Shown: positions 35,937-49,901, counted from the stretch's first letter. The stretch: DNA of 64,000 bases from Astropecten irregularis (GCA_963971285.1 OZ020248.1:6138001-6202000), one strand, 5' to 3'. Notes: generated by a model from the sequence alone, not told the origin. Numbers and translations: made by a program.

Positions 35937-37779
35937 TCTGAAAATAATTCCAATATTCCTCACTATTATTCCTGAAATTGGGGTTTTGGCGGTTTTACGG
36001 TCTTCACAAAGACCGGGTTTAAACTGCGTGATGGATGGGGTCCAAGGCCGTGAGATCTTGCCTACTGTATCATCATGCAGCGGGCGGTGTGGATCTGTGG
36101 ACACCGTATTGCCGGAGGATCTCTCGGTACATTTCCTGGGCTCGTCACGGTGGAAGTGCCCCTGGTGGCCCGTAGAGAAAACTCTAGCAACTCGGGGAGA
36201 TTCCTGCACTTTTATTTCGGTTCGTTTGGATTTTGCCAGGGAAGTGCAGTGTCCCCATTTTATATCTCGCGTGGTAGTGATGGGGTAATTGGGTGCAGTG
36301 CAGTTGTAAGTTCGGGCATCCTTGACACCAAAATATAGTCACCTCATAAGCGAAATTGGATTCAAATAAGGAAGTAGTGCGCCCTCTGTTGTTGAGCTCA
36401 GACATCGTTTTTCTCAAGATATATTTATTTCGACTTTGTAACTTTTTAGAAATTATACACAATTGTATGAGCCAGCAACACATTTCTATGGCTTCTGACT
36501 ATCACCAGATAAAAATGAATCTCTACCAAGGATAAGCCCTGTATGTGATAAGCATGAGTTAAGATTATGGTTGAGCGCAATGGTACGGTAACCGTATTCA
36601 GGGTCTTAGGTTCGAATTCCGCTATAGATTTAGTCTGTTTTCCTCGTGGATTATTCATATTGGTGGTGTCGTTAAACTGAGGATGGTGTTTAATTTCTTC
36701 AGACTCCCCTTTTTCTACAGTCAGTTGGCTCAATGTCCATCGGTAGGACTATGGAGCTAAGAAGAGTTCCTAGCTCCTTGGTGTATGCCTTATTGGTCGC
36801 AATGGACCACGGAACCACCCTTGAATATTGGTCGACGTGGCCCCTGGCAAACGTGCTGCAATCCCCGCTCCCATATAGGCTTGATTCCCCCTCCCAGTCC
36901 CCGGGCCATGAAAGGACATTAACTTGGTACTACGAGAATTCACCGAATGTTAGTCCCACTGAGGAGGTTAAGATGCAAACCTTACACCCTATTTCATCTT
37001 ATTCCCCTCTCCTGTTGGTCTTTCTAGATCTACTCGTACATCCCCATCCCTCCCCTCTCCCAAATTTTCTTTCCAGGAAGAGAGCATGTTTCATCATACC
37101 TAGTAGCCAACCTACTTCCTAACGGCGCGACAATACAATAAAATAAATCGGTCAGACACAACCTGTTTCAGATGTCTTCGAGTATAACCCCCTTAGATCA
37201 AGACATGGAGTCACTTTTCTTACACCGGACAAGCTGCATATAACTGCCGTCTCGTTCAGCACCAATACTCGCCTCGGAGTCCAATTGCTGAATTTATTTC
37301 ATAGTGTATTAGATTATGATGTGATGATTGACACTGGCGTCAATTCCAACACTTTATGTATGTGAGTCCGGTGGTACATGTTGAATCAAGACTACATGGG
37401 GAAATCAAGGAAAATGGCGGGCTTGTATATTTCTGTCGTCGCTTGCAACCAGCCACCACGTTTGACCTCTGTCACAATATCTTTTTTTCTAGTGCATTTC
37501 ACTCCATCTTTCTTACTTTTTTTGAGCATAATTTATTTGTCGTTAGAATTATTGATAGGCCTATGTGATTTTTCTGTTTGGTACAGAATAAAATGGGCTA
37601 TCAAATTTATGACGTCTGGTTAGTGTCATTTTGTAAATGTAGGATCTTTGGAACATTTATCAATGCCGTGTATACGTTATGACTTATGAGCAATGATATG
37701 ACTTTTGTCTTTAGGAAAGGAAATCTAGTTGGTTTTGTTGCTTTGTTTTTAGTGCTGCTTTATGTATATTGTTCTTGGT
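35937..37779. other. No gene seen; one tRNA-like stretch
   Basis: Near 36560-36625 a GGTTGAGCGCAATGGTACGG, then TAGGTTCGAATTCCGC, pattern looks like a decayed SINE head. A 129-codon frame at 36733-37122 has no recognisable domain. Confidence 0.4.
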
Positions 37780-38402
37780 ATCGTTGATCTGCTGTTGTGG
37801 CTGGTGTTGGTATTGCCATGTTGGGGTTGGTGCTGTTGATGTTAATGTTACTGCTGTAATCTTTGTTGCTGTTGCTGCTGCATGGTTCTGCTGCTGCTGC
37901 TGGTGTTTTCTTTGGTCTTGCTTCTGCTTATCTTGTTGCTGTTGCTATTTGTTGTTATGCAGTTAGGCCTATTGAGTTTCACTCATGCTGCATTTTTATA
38001 CTCTCGCTGCTGTTGTTGCTGCTGCTGTTGTTGCTTCTACTGCCACCACTTCTTCTGCTATTGCTGCCACTGCTGCAGTTGCTCAGTGCCACTGCTGCTG
38101 CTGCTTCTGCTACTGCTGCTGTCGCTGCTGCTGCTCTTGCTAATGCTGCTGCTACTGTTGCAGTTGCTGCTGCTGCTCAGTGCTACTGCTGTTGTTGCTG
38201 CTGCTACTGCTGCTGCTACTGCTACTGATGCTGCTACTGCTGCTGTTGCTACTCACCACTGCTACTGCTACTGATGCTGCTACTGCTACTGCTGCTGTTG
38301 CTACTGCTGTTTCTACTACTACTGCTACTGTTGTTGTTGCTGCTTCTGGTATTGCTATTGCCGTTGTTGCTGCTGCTACTGCTGCTGCTGTTGCTGTTGG
38401 TA
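37780..38402. repeat. Long imperfect trinucleotide repeat (GCT/GTT/ACT)
   Basis: About 600 bp dominated by GCTGCT, GTTGCT and GCTACT triplets. It produces several Leu- or Ala-rich open frames on the plus strand that have no other support as genes. Confidence 0.9.
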
Positions 38403-38997
38403 TGTTTTATCCCTTTATGTTTCCTTCAAAATATGAAACGTTAATTTATGTCTATCAATATGTCAGCATTCATTGAAGCCTTGTTTTTGGTGCTTGATTC
38501 ATATTTCTTCTGCTGAACTCTGTCTTGCGTGCAACAGGTGGTTTCTCATGGGGGACGCGTGGTGACTGGACCCCGTATAGACATCCAGCTGCGCGTGGCT
38601 GGTATAATAATATCGTGATGTCTTCCGTCTCCGGACTTGAAGATTTATGAAATGATATTATTATGAATCGATTGTAATCGATACTTAGCCGTCTGAGACG
38701 TCGGCAGGATCGTTGACGAGTTCTCTGCATTGGCATTGAGGGTCTGTGCATGATTCATGTGTTGGGTTGGGCTGTGTGTGAACCCGTGGCAATGCTATAT
38801 ACCACAATTTACCTTAAGAGTAAAGAGAGCATCGTTTTGCTTGCTCTGGACTGCCAACTTAGACGTGTTAAATGTAGTACCTTGGTAAAGTTTATAGAAC
38901 AGCTGCGGTCTGTTCATGATTTGATTTGTCATGGAAAGAAAACAAACCTGTGAAATTGCAAAAAACCGTTGCAATTGCTAATCGTAAGATGATTGTA

Positions 38998-39170
38998 AAG
39001 TGTGAGTTTTGATCTCCGAGGCAAAACTGTTTCGGTCTTTAGTTTTACTCATTTCTGGATAAAAACAGCATTTCAGGCGAAACATGAACTGTTTGTTTGC
39101 AGCAGGCCCACCTTTATACACTGTAAGTTACACGTAAACTTTGTGAACATGCCTGTTTCCTATTCTATGC
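38998..39170 (+). mobile_element. MITE family A/A2, right-hand fragment
   Basis: TTTACTCATTTCTGGATAAA, then CAGCATTTCAGGCG, then ACACTGTAAGTTACACGTAA. The left half is missing. Confidence 0.6.
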
Positions 39171-39185
39171 TCAGTGTATATAGGA

Positions 39186-39285
39186 GGGCCTGACGTTTCG
39201 ATCATATAGCAGGATCTTTCTTAAAGGCCATAAATTGACACGAGATTGTCCTCTTGTCGTTGATCGAAACGTCAGGTCTTTCCAA
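39186..39285. repeat. Shared repeat motif, inverted pair
   Basis: CCTGACGTTTCGATCATATA at the left and GTTGATCGAAACGTCAGGTC at the right, spaced by about 50 bp. AGCAGGATCTTTCTTAAAGG inside. Confidence 0.55.
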
Positions 39286-41002
39286 CTGTGTCATTGTGTA
39301 TATTGCAGGCCATTGTTTTTGGTTGATGAGCAGTTCGCAGTTTATTACTTATGTTAATAAAACGAAATAGTGGTAGAACGCAAGCAAGCACCACTCTCTT
39401 ATGGGAGAAGCTGCGGTCATTATTTGGTTTGTTTCTCACTCCAGCCACCCTGACCCTACCCTCTACCCATCTCGTGTTCTCTTGGGGAGCATGTGGGAAG
39501 GTGAACCTCAATATACCCTCCCGTGACCTAGATAAGCTTGCCCTCTTAATTCTCTATCAGCTTAATCACGAGAATGCCATTTTTATTAGAATAATATTGA
39601 GTTCTTCGCTTTCCTAAACTACAATGATGATATAGATGTGCCAACGTGTAGGCCTATATACTTTTAAATTCACCAACTTTTTACAACAAATTTTGTATGG
39701 AAATTAAGATGTCTGAAAAAAAGTAAGCCCCTTAATTATGCTTATCCTCATTGAAAAAGTGGAAGACAAGACTATGGCGTATGTAAAAGTTAAATCTGTT
39801 CCCTCTATAATTGTGTCCGGGGAAAGAATTACCCATGCAGGTAAAAGTGTCCCGGGCAACTGGTATACATGGCCACAGCCGTGTAAATGCGGGTTTTTTT
39901 TTGTACGTTTACCATTATTGTACGAGATAATGCGTAGCTCAATTATACACCTATCACTGATATCGTTCTCTTGTTCGTATATACCACAACTACAACTGTC
40001 TTATTATGACGTCTTTCGTCTCCCTAGGCTCCAGTCTCAGACGTTTTCTTCTCCCAAAATGTTGACTTTCACATTTTTCAATTCTCCAATTTACTGAATC
40101 GGTAGGCCTATAGTTTGTCTGCTCCAATTCGCAAAGAAAATACCAGTTACGTGTCCACGTGCATACAATTTGATTCGCTTCCCAAGTTCTTTCGGCCAGG
40201 AAGTTATTAATAATCCTAATCTGAAAATAATGATTACGATTTAAATATAGGTATACCGGTTGTCTTGCATACTTTCTTCTTGTTTTAAAGGGCAGAAGTA
40301 ACATTCGAGAATAAATCAGGCCTATGGATTATTTTAGTGAAAGGCCGGGGTGGAATTATGTGGAAGATTGTTGGGAGTTAGCGGTAATTGGCGCAGTTAT
40401 TCAGCGGGTTCCCCAGCGTGCGTTCCCCGTACGGGCTCCCGATCACAGCCCCGCTGAAAGACACAATTACTGGCGGGAATTGGGGAGGATTTCACCTCGA
40501 ATCCCTTAAAATTGCACCAATTATAAGATCGGTGTTTTCAAAAGACCTGGTTTTTCTAGATATGTTTTGAAACGTAAGCTCTGGGATAATGGGATATGTT
40601 TTCTTTGTAAAAAATATAACGTGAGAATGCGCACGCGCTTTTTATGCGCATGGACCTTATGAGGATAGCCCAAAACGGGTTATGATGCAAAGCATTCTGG
40701 GTAAAATTGTTGCGAGGGCTGGCACTGATGTATATTTTCCACATAATTTACCTACTGGCCTTTGCGTGCTCATGTTGTGCACCTTATCTGAAGAAAATGT
40801 CTACCGCCCCCTAGCGTCTCAAAAGTATATAACTGTTTGATTGGTCGGTTATTCGTCGTTTGATTAATATTAATTTGTATGCAAATTGTATGATTATGAA
40901 TTGATAATGCAGAAGCGAAAGTTGAAAACTTGGGCCTACTCAAAATTACCTCAGTTTGAAACGCTTATAAAATATACCCCAACTGTTATAACCTGCGTTT
41001 GA

Positions 41003-41253
41003 CGTAACTATGATGGGACAACAGGGGCACATGCCCCGGGCGCCACTTTTTAGGGGGCGCAACAAATGCATAGGCAAAAAAAGAGCTATTTTTGAAGTCA
41101 TTATAAATCTAATCCGATGAAGTTTGAACAAAAGACAAATATTTCACTTTTGAATTTCTGATTTTCTTTTTTCATAAGCATTAGAAGTTGGAATTGGGGG
41201 CGCAATTTTAGCGCTTGCCCCGGTGCCGTTTTCCCTATAGTTGCACCACTGTG
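41003..41253. mobile_element. Possible TIR element
   Basis: GTAACTATGATGGGACAACA, then GGGGCACATGCCCC, at the left resembles the inverse of CGGTGCCGTTTTCCCTATAG, then TTGCACCACTGTG, at the right. Poor match at the tips. Confidence 0.35.
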
Positions 41254-42082
41254 TGAGTACAACCTTTACCGTGAGGGCATTGAACGGCAAATTTACCGAA
41301 ACTCCTAAAGACAATTCCAACAATTGGTAGAATTATTTGTGGGTGAAATACACCTCAGGTGTATGTTTACGGTACATCTTCACCAATGGAGACACGCTGA
41401 CTGTGGACTTTGACCGCATAACCCCTTAAAGACAAAAGAAACTTCCGCTTCCTCCCATTACTTCGATTTCAACCGTAAAAACCTCCGATATTTTCTTCCT
41501 TTTGTCTCAAAATGCATTAATAAAAAGAAACGGAAGAATTGAAATCATTATTCACCCCTAGAAAATGCGTGACGAATGGTGAGTTGGATGCGATCGCCTT
41601 TCCGTGGACGGAACAAAGTCACCGTGTCGTGGGTTAAAATACACCGGGCTCTTCGGTGACTTTCCCCCGGTATAATACGTCTGGGAGCGCCACGTCCATT
41701 TTGCAATAACAAGTAACGTTATCCGTTTGTAAACTATATAATTCGCCGTTCCATGGAATCGTATTCCGTTGAAAAGGGATTCATTTACCTGGTTTGTATA
41801 CACATTGAAGTTCATCTGGGACCTGCTTGCGATTTGCATTATACCGTGTTGATGTCACCGGTCGTATCTTTTGCCTCAAACTATCCGACGATTTCACAGT
41901 TTGTGCCGAGGTAACCCCTAACACATCCGCCCTCTATATTGCCCTGCAAGCACGCATGGAAACAAACTTGTGAAAGAAACAATATATTCCGGAAGTGTGA
42001 GAATCACATTTCATAATATGATGAAATTCCTGACCTGGAACTTGGACGCATAGAGGGCGCCATTCCCTCACTTTTAAAACTT

Positions 42083-42517
42083 GTTAAAGGCAATTTCATA
42101 CTTTGGTTTTTGTCAAAGAAATGCAGATTCATGGGCAAAAATATCAAGCAAGATACAGTAACAGTCATCTGTAATTCCCAGTCCCATACCAGTGGCGGAT
42201 CTAGCTTTTTGGTAAGGGGGGGGTTTACCCAGAGTGAATTTTTCTAGCCAGGCACTGCGAGGGCGGGTGGGGGTAGGTGTGGGAGCTACCCACGATGCCC
42301 ACGTTTTGCCATGTTTTAAATCTTTTCACTAGGGCCTAGATTTTTTATCTTCCAAAGATCAAAATTGTTTTAGGTAATTGGTTTTACTCTTTTCTGGATA
42401 AATACAGCATTTCAGGTAGAAAAGATTTAACGGTATGTTTCTACCATCACCATCGTTATACCTTATAAGTTATAGGTAAATCTGTGATAATGTCTGTTCG
42501 GTATGCTACCAAAGTGT
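42083..42517 (+). mobile_element. MITE family A with foreign insert
   Basis: TTAAAGGCAATTTCATACTT start and GTATGCTACCAAAGTG end. At about 42188-42290 the usual CATACGGTGCCCAC core is replaced by AGTGGCGGATCTAGC plus G-rich sequence, probably part of another element. Confidence 0.7.
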
Positions 42518-43499
42518 CCCCCTCCATAAATGGCTCCCCAGACACGCCCCTTTCTCCGGGCCACCCATATCACTAACCGCATAACATTTTTGTAAGCTGT
42601 ATCACTCCATCATTAATCACCCATTATTTCATCATTTTCTTTATAAAATATCACAAAGCGGAAGTAGGTAGGCTATAGGCAGCTACTTCTGCAATATCCA
42701 AACTGACCAGCGGTACACGTACCACAACTCCAAAGGATGCATACACATTTTTACAGTTGAAATAATGGTTTTGTAATTTGAAACCCGGTACGTTTTTAAT
42801 GGCACCGCGGGGAGTTAGCAGAGCGGGCTGCGAGGGTGCGGCACGGGGGAAGAAACCGTCTCGGTGCCAGGTCAGCTGCGCCTGGGTACCCCGGTAAGCT
42901 CGCTCGCCGTCGCGCCGCAGTCGTGAGTGGCGTGCCCCATGATTTACACTCTCAGACATCGGCAAGGGGCCTCCCTGTCGTATCGTCATGAAACCAATCC
43001 CTTTTCTCTAGTCATAAGTCCCTTTTCTTTTAAGACTGTAATTTGATTTTCGCGAATTGATTTTTTTTTACGGGTTGGTTGTTTCTTGGAAGTTTGCCAG
43101 AGTTGCGGTGAGATGATGGGCCGTCTGTGGTCTTGTGTGTCGGGGTGTCCAGTTCTGTGTGTATAGAGTTCACTTCGAATTAACTTCATCATCTTAAGAT
43201 TTCAGCAATAAATTTTGTAGATTTTCCCCTACAATCGCCAACAGACTTTTTGAAGAAAAAAAATGGTTTTAAAAATCAACCTCGAGAAAATTACCGGTAT
43301 GTGAAAATTGAAAAGTCGACGTTGTTTTTTCGTGCATGGAGATCAGACTTGTCTGTAAATTGCATTAATTGCTCCGTGTGACATGGGCCCGTCAAGTCCT
43401 AGGTTCGATTCCCGCCCGAGTTCCCTGCGTTTATCTTATACTGCCTCGATCTATCGCGTGTATGTCTATGCATGTTTTGAGATTGGTGCATGCATACAG

Positions 43500-43984
43500 G
43501 GTGAAAAAAGAACTTGAACGGGATATGTTTTTCAAAACAAACAAATGACACTCAAACGTTTAGTAAAGCATAAATTCAACAAGCATTCTCTCCTGCTTAA
43601 AGGAAAAAAAGAATGAAACAAATTAATCATTCCTAAGAGGACTTATGTCTTATGTCTATTTTAATGAAGGTACTAATTTTGCAAGCTGTCCATGGAATAC
43701 TTGACAAAACCAATGTTAAGTACGCATTGTAGCTAGCAGTGTACGTAGGTTAGGTAAAATAACAATACCCTTTCAGATGTTTAATAAACATTCTATGGAC
43801 AGCTTGCACAATTAGTACCTTCATTAAAATTAGGCATAACTCCTCTAAGGAAAGATCAATTTGTTTCATTCTTTGTTTTCAATAAGCAGGAGAAATGCCT
43901 GTTAAATATATGTTTTACTGAACTTTTGAGTGCCATTCTTTTCTTTTGGAAAACATCACCAATCCCGGTCAAGTTTTGACTCAC
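43500..43984. mobile_element. Foldback element with arms of about 200 bp
   Basis: Left arm includes CTGTCCATGGAATACTTG and ATGAAGGTACTAATTTTGCA. Right arm includes ATTCTATGGACAGCTTGCAC and TAGTACCTTCATTAAAATTA. The outer ends (TGAACGGGATATGTTTTTCA against GGAAAACATCACCAATCCCG) also pair. No ORF. Confidence 0.75.
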
Positions 43985-43999
43985 CATGTAAGGATGTAA

Positions 44000-45490
44000 T
44001 TGCATGCATGCAGCGGGGAGTTATCAGGCCCTGCATGATAGCAGCCCGTCGATTTCACAACCTTGAAACATTGTTTCTGTTACCTAATCATTATGGTGTG
44101 TATCTCACGCTGTGATGAGCCCTAGCCCACCCTGTATAAGCTGTTTCAATAATCATAAAAAAAATCCTTTCTTTTTCACTCTTTTTTTTCCTTTTCTTAC
44201 AATATAATGTCGGCTTCTTCTTTCAATTTTGACGGGTGCTAAATGATTCTGACAAGTGTTTCCCCCCACGAAATGCCTGCCACACGACTTGTTGGTGGGT
44301 ATCCTTCAGGATCGGTTGTAATTCCAGCGCTTTTTCTACCCTGTCCTTTTCATGTGTGGTCCGCCGAGCTTAGGGCAGGTCCTCTCCGTTGCGGTCGAGT
44401 GAATTTGCCCCGCTAAAGTTTGCGTCCAAAGCGTCAGGCTCACACTGCTAATGATACGCTATCCAGTGACACTTTAACCGAGATCTACTGAATATCAACT
44501 TCTCGACAGCTATGATATTCTGTTACCCTGCCTTCCAAAAAGTCCTCCTTTTCCCTCCCCCTCCAAACATTTCAAACTCCGAAGACTCCATCTCGCCACC
44601 CAGATTTGTTTCCATTAACTCGTGGGGCCGCACCGCTCTGGACGCGGCCAGTGCTTTCGCTCTGTCAACGCCACTTTAGAACGCCGTCCGGAGTGTACAG
44701 ATATTTTTTCTTCGTCATATTATCTTTGTTTTAAAAAGAGGAGTGGTTTCTTAAAGACGTGCTGTTAAAACAAAACCCATTCAGAAGTTGATGGATGCTT
44801 TTTTATGTGGGTCAAGTCCAGGGTGTTTGACGGGAGGGGGAGGGAGAGGGGGGGGGGGGGTCTGTTTTATGCCCTGACAGAGCGAAGGGGCAAGCTGGAC
44901 TATATTCATCACCCACATGCACCTGCTCCTACCGCACGTTTGAACATCGCCTATCAAAACATCGTTGGTCAAATAACTGCGGCCACGAGGTCGCACCGAG
45001 TCGGGCTGATGGCGCGTACCGAGTGAACAAGACAGACTACGGTATGACTATCATGCCAGAACATTCACGAAATAATATCTGTAATTACTCATCGTCATGT
45101 CGTTTATGCGCATAATACAGACCACCCAAAGAAAGAAACCATAGGGTCATAATTTATAACCAGTAATCTTTATATTCACGACCACAATTGTGGGTGATTT
45201 GTTGTGTTTTCCCTGGAGTTTCTTTTATATAAATACTGAGACGAGAAAGGGTCATTATTTTGAGGAATGAGAACACTTAAGATCCATAAATACTGGTATA
45301 GTTAAGTAGTTAATATCTTAAATAAATCATCGCCCAGTGAACTGAGTATAAATATTGGATAAGTGGAGAGGTCCATGATGGTATGCATTTTGGGGTCGGT
45401 GAATAGAGATGGCCCATCGACTTATACCATGCAGAAAGTAATATTGTCCCAAAGTTATCATGCTCCCCGCTCCCCAGTCCCCAGACATTA
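44000..45490. other. No gene seen
   Basis: Includes a G-rich run at about 44832-44861. No exon or repeat family member identified. Confidence 0.4.
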
Positions 45491-45640
45491 TAGTTGGGTG
45501 CTGTGGCCTAGTGGTCTGGCGTGTTGTACTCAAGATCCTGTGGTCAACTTACAAATTGTGGGTTCGAATCCAGCCATGAGTTAGTGGTGCTTACGTTCTT
45601 GTGCAAGACGCTTTGTCATACATTGCATATACATTGTCAT
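45491..45640 (+). mobile_element. tRNA-derived SINE, 5' part
   Basis: GGGTGCTGTGGCCTAGTGGT, then GTGGGTTCGAATCCAGCC, then TGCAAGACGCTTTGTCATAC. It matches the head and start of the body of the SINE at 58.77-59.02 kb; the rest of the body is lost. Confidence 0.72.
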
Positions 45641-46677
45641 ACACGTCATAATTTTGACGTGAAGACTGAAGGCTGATTCTTACTTCTACCTTTCTACGAT
45701 TGAGTGTAGTTTTATACTACACCCCCCCCCCTCCTCTTCGGACTATCATGTAAGGTATATCCAGATCATCCAAACGGTTGTTTGGTAACCGAAAATCCCT
45801 TGGAAATTATTCAGGAATAGAGAATTTTGATATGCGAAATCACCGTCGGGCATCTTTTGTAATTGGCCCAATCACAAGAGGGCGCTATAGCATAATTTGA
45901 ATCGATTCGTGCGTGGTCGAATGAATGACAGATGACTCAAACAGATGTCCCTGTTCTTCCCTCCGTTAATTTTTTTCCCTCCAATTTCACCACGAACACC
46001 TGCTGGGTAGACGAAGCTCATATCGCAGAAGTTAATTTATGAGAGTTGATGCCTAAAGTCACATAGTTTGGAAGAGTAATCGGTTCGCCCCATAAAAAAA
46101 GACCTTCTGAACTGCCCACGTCGTCCACTGAACTGACAATTGCTACAACACTATCTTAACCATCAGTATAAAGATATAAGCTATATATACTCATATATGT
46201 CATCGATGCTATGGCACGACTTCACGTCAATTTTTCCTTAACCGATGTCGCATGTTGGACATTATAGAACGGATATTTGGTGTCTTGTGAGGAATCTTTC
46301 AGGTTTAATGCCACGCCCCTCCCCCTCCCCTACATTTCCTCCGTGTATAGACGCAATGATGACGTCATCAGCTCTTTCATTTGGGTGGTATTATTTCTGT
46401 CCTCAATTTGTCGAATTTGAGTGAGTGTGTGTGATGCGACCGGAGACAAGTCTACGCGTGTCCTTCCAATTTTGTGCCAAGAACGTCTTCATTTTCAGCA
46501 TACAATGAAGCAAAACGATTTAGCATATAGTTGTACGAAGTAGTCTTCTTTCAAGCTTCCTAGCACCTTACCTGGTCAAGGATTCTTGATGCATATCGTC
46601 ACGATGCAAGATAGATAATCATGTGAATATGTATTTCCTTTTCGTCTGTATAGAAAGATGTTAACTTAAGCTGGTAA

Positions 46678-47008
46678 CTTTAAAGGTAACATCATACTTT
46701 GGTCGCTTACCCAAACAGAAACGTTCACAGATTTACCTATACTATAGGCCTAACTTACAGGGTATAAAGATGGTGATGGTAGAAACAAACCTTTCAAATG
46801 TTTCTGCTTGAAATGCTGTATTCATTCAGAAAATAGTTAAACCAAAGATTAAAAACAACTCATGTGGAAAGATTTGAAAATACTGTAAGCGTTTTCACCG
46901 TTTTCTCAAAAAGTGGGCACAGTATAGGACTGGAAATTTCACAGATGACTGTTACTGTACCTTCCTTGATATTTTTGCCCATGGATCTGCCTTTCTTTGT
47001 GAATAGAA
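46678..47008 (-). mobile_element. MITE family A, reverse orientation
   Basis: TTTAAAGGTAACATCATACT start and reversed core (AAAGTGGGCACAGTATAGGA). Confidence 0.75.
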
Positions 47009-48425
47009 TTATTTGCACTGCACAAAAGACGGCAAATATAAACGGGAAGCACGTTGTAAAATGTGGACATAGCGAGAACTATTGGCAGGGCTTTTGTTTT
47101 TGTTTCTTGTATGTTAAATCTTTATCTTAAATTGCAGACTATGCGCCATGCATGCATAGGTCTTTGCAGTGACCCACAGGATGAGTGGTTGTAATCCGCG
47201 TATTTCGACATCTTTGACCAGTCCTAGAAAAGCTGGACAAATCCAGAGGATTCAGAAACATTTATCAACTCTTTATCCAGGATTGCCCTCCTTACTTTCC
47301 AAATCTGCCCCTCTTTGGGGCCAAATCTTATAGGATTATGATTTTTTTTCATGCACGGTTTCTCCCTTTTTATAGAACAAAAATTGGAGAGTAGAATGTG
47401 TTCGCGGAGTCAAGTTTAGAGCGAGAGTCAGAGAGGTGATGACAAGGAGGGAGAGGTATCACTCACTAACATAGGCCTCTGCCAGGAAATCGGCAGAAAT
47501 TACTGGGGAAACGTGAGCTTGGTAACCCGCTTGGGAGATGAAACCTCCACGCTGGCCGTGGATATTTAGCTGCGTGCGGTGGAGTGGCATGCATACACCG
47601 GCCCGTGCTGGATCATGGACCGCGGTTATAAGCGCTACCGGCCCCCGAGAACGTCCCCCTCTACTCTTCAAGAACCGTGGACGGCTGTTGATTCAAGTAC
47701 GGCGGTGTTGAAGTGGAGGCCCTTGGGGCTCCCCTGCGCTAAATCCTCCCCGAGTTTGGACTCCCCCCTAATCTAAACATCTCGGGGAAGATGACATCAT
47801 TCTTAGCCCGAAGGGAGACCCCGGCATTCCCTCCCCCACCCCCCTATACCACCCCCTCCCCTCAAACCTGGTGGAAATTCCCCGACACGGTTTCTGTGCC
47901 AGACCGTGTCACAATGTTTCCTGAGCGGATGTCATTGGAACTTGAGCAGGAAATTATTGATTAAGGATGAGATCATTCCAGCAGATACCGTGTCAGGAAT
48001 ACTTGGGCTTGATGACAGTGAAATGTGGGCAAGCCCCACGTGGATGTGCCAGTTAAAAACTCGGCATCAAGACGTCCTGCCTATAGGCCTAAGAGCCTTT
48101 CAACGTCCCACACCCAATACATTGACTAGTAGTCTTTGACTCGAGACTAGCTTTATGAAAACCAAAACTGCTCAGCAGGCAGAAAATATACTCATTTATT
48201 TCTTAGCATAATTATTGCAAAGAAAGCAATAATACTGTTATAATTGATATAAGACAAGTAATAAACTGCTGCAAACTGCTCATTAGCCAAAATAATGACC
48301 TGAATTTTATAAAATGCTTGGAGTTCGGAGAGCCCTACGCGTTTCGATCCTACCAGGATCTTTATCGAAGCAACACTAGGCCTAGGAATTGAAAGATAAA
48401 TGTATTTTCCTGCAAAGCCTGCATA
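47009..48425. other. No gene seen
   Basis: Contains C-rich stretches near 47840 and short open frames only. Confidence 0.4.
48330..48372 (+). repeat. Shared repeat motif, third occurrence
   Basis: CCCTACGCGTTTCGATCCTA, then CCAGGATCTTTATCGAAGCA. Confidence 0.45.
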
Positions 48426-48633
48426 GGGCCAATTTCATAGAGCTGCTTAAGCACAAACATTTGCTTAAGCAGCAAAAACCTTGGTAAATGAAATCAGTCA
48501 TGCCAGCCCAAACTCCTTGTGAATGTTGTGCTCAGCAAACAAGTCAAAAACAGATGTTTATAAACATCACATGAACATTTGGTTGGCAATCCTCTTTGTT
48601 TAAGAAAGACTTGAAATCCATGAAATCGGGCCC
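48426..48633 (+). mobile_element. MITE family C, variant
   Basis: GGGCCAATTTCATAGAGCTG and CCATGAAATCGGGCCC ends. The core matches the 12.68-kb copy rather than the 19.65-kb one, so family C has two subtypes. Confidence 0.7.
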
Positions 48634-49543
48634 TGGTTTTGGTGGGTCGATAGATAGGTGTGATTTTGGAAGAAGGACAAACTGCTTGGCTCCATTACTG
48701 AGTATTGTCACCTCGTTAAGTTTCTTGAAAACCCTTGTAGGCCCTATAGTTATATTCAATATAGGACATACGTTTTCCTTGAGTAGTTTGTATACAAGCA
48801 TTACATCACGTCTTCAAAATGTTTACATTATCTGCTCTTTTGTTGCCATTTTCGTCACTCGTGAAACTGAAAGTCGTCGAATAAAGATTGTTGTCGTTAC
48901 AATTTTGCACTTGATTAGTGGTCGAAAATATAGGACTTTTTCAACCCGACCTATATCTATTCAACCTCCGACATTCCTCCAGTCCATGGTTCAACAGGCT
49001 CATCTGAGCATTACCAAAATACCTACTCATGTCACCAGCTTCTTTCCTTGCTCGTCGTTAATTTTTTTTCACTCTCGCTTCGTATTTATTTTTCCTCACG
49101 TAAAGATTTTGCCACTTCAAAGACTTTCTGATTTAATGAAGTTGTTGAAAAGAAAAATGAGAAGAAAAGAACGACCGCCGTTTACAACTAACGCTCAACA
49201 CTCCGCTGTATTTACACAGGGCGGTTAACCCCGTCACATTTCAAAACAATTTGTGCCGAAAAAGAAAAGATTAGACTTTTTCACAATTTCATTTCTTTTC
49301 TTTTTAGAGGGTGGGGGAGGGGGTGGTTGTCTAGGCCATGACGGGCCATGAATCAGTCCTGCGTTAGTCAACGATATTCACTATTGGCCATTAGGGCTTC
49401 AACCACAATAAATAAACAGCAAGAAATTTGGCGGCTGAAATCACAGGAAACTTAAGCAAACGGTTAACGGCGACTGAGAAGGTTAGCTAGGTGGACCATG
49501 GAACGATATACGGCGGTATCAATGTGGATAGGTTGCCGTAGAA

Positions 49544-49884
49544 ACTTAAAGGTAGTATCATACTTTGGTTTTTGTCAAAGAAGTACAGATTCATTGGCAG
49601 AAATATCAAGGAAGATACAGTCACAGTCATCTGTGAAAATTTCAATTCCATACGGTGCCAACTTTTTGAAGAAATCGTGAAAATCGGCCACAGTATTTCT
49701 TAAGCCTTTTCTCTTTTATTTTTGATCTTTTGAAAGATCAAACAGATTTTCGGTCGTTGTTTTACTCATTTCTGGATAAATACAGCATTTCAGGCGGACA
49801 GCATCTTCTTCATACCCTAGAAGTTATACGTAAATCTGTGAACATTTCTGTTTTGGTCTCTTACCAAAGTATGATACTACCTTC
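49544..49884 (+). mobile_element. MITE family A
   Basis: TTAAAGGTAGTATCATACTT and CAAAGTATGATACTACCTT ends. Confidence 0.82.
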
Positions 49885-49901
49885 AGTAATGAAACCTTTG
49901 A

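Noticed and set aside
37863-38274. Leu/Ala-rich frames of 120-130 codons
   Set aside because: Products of the trinucleotide tract; three overlapping frames are open at once.
48596-49228. 210-codon frame on the plus strand
   Set aside because: It begins inside a family C element and is low-complexity (Ser, Phe, Leu rich) without a domain; no splice partners seen.
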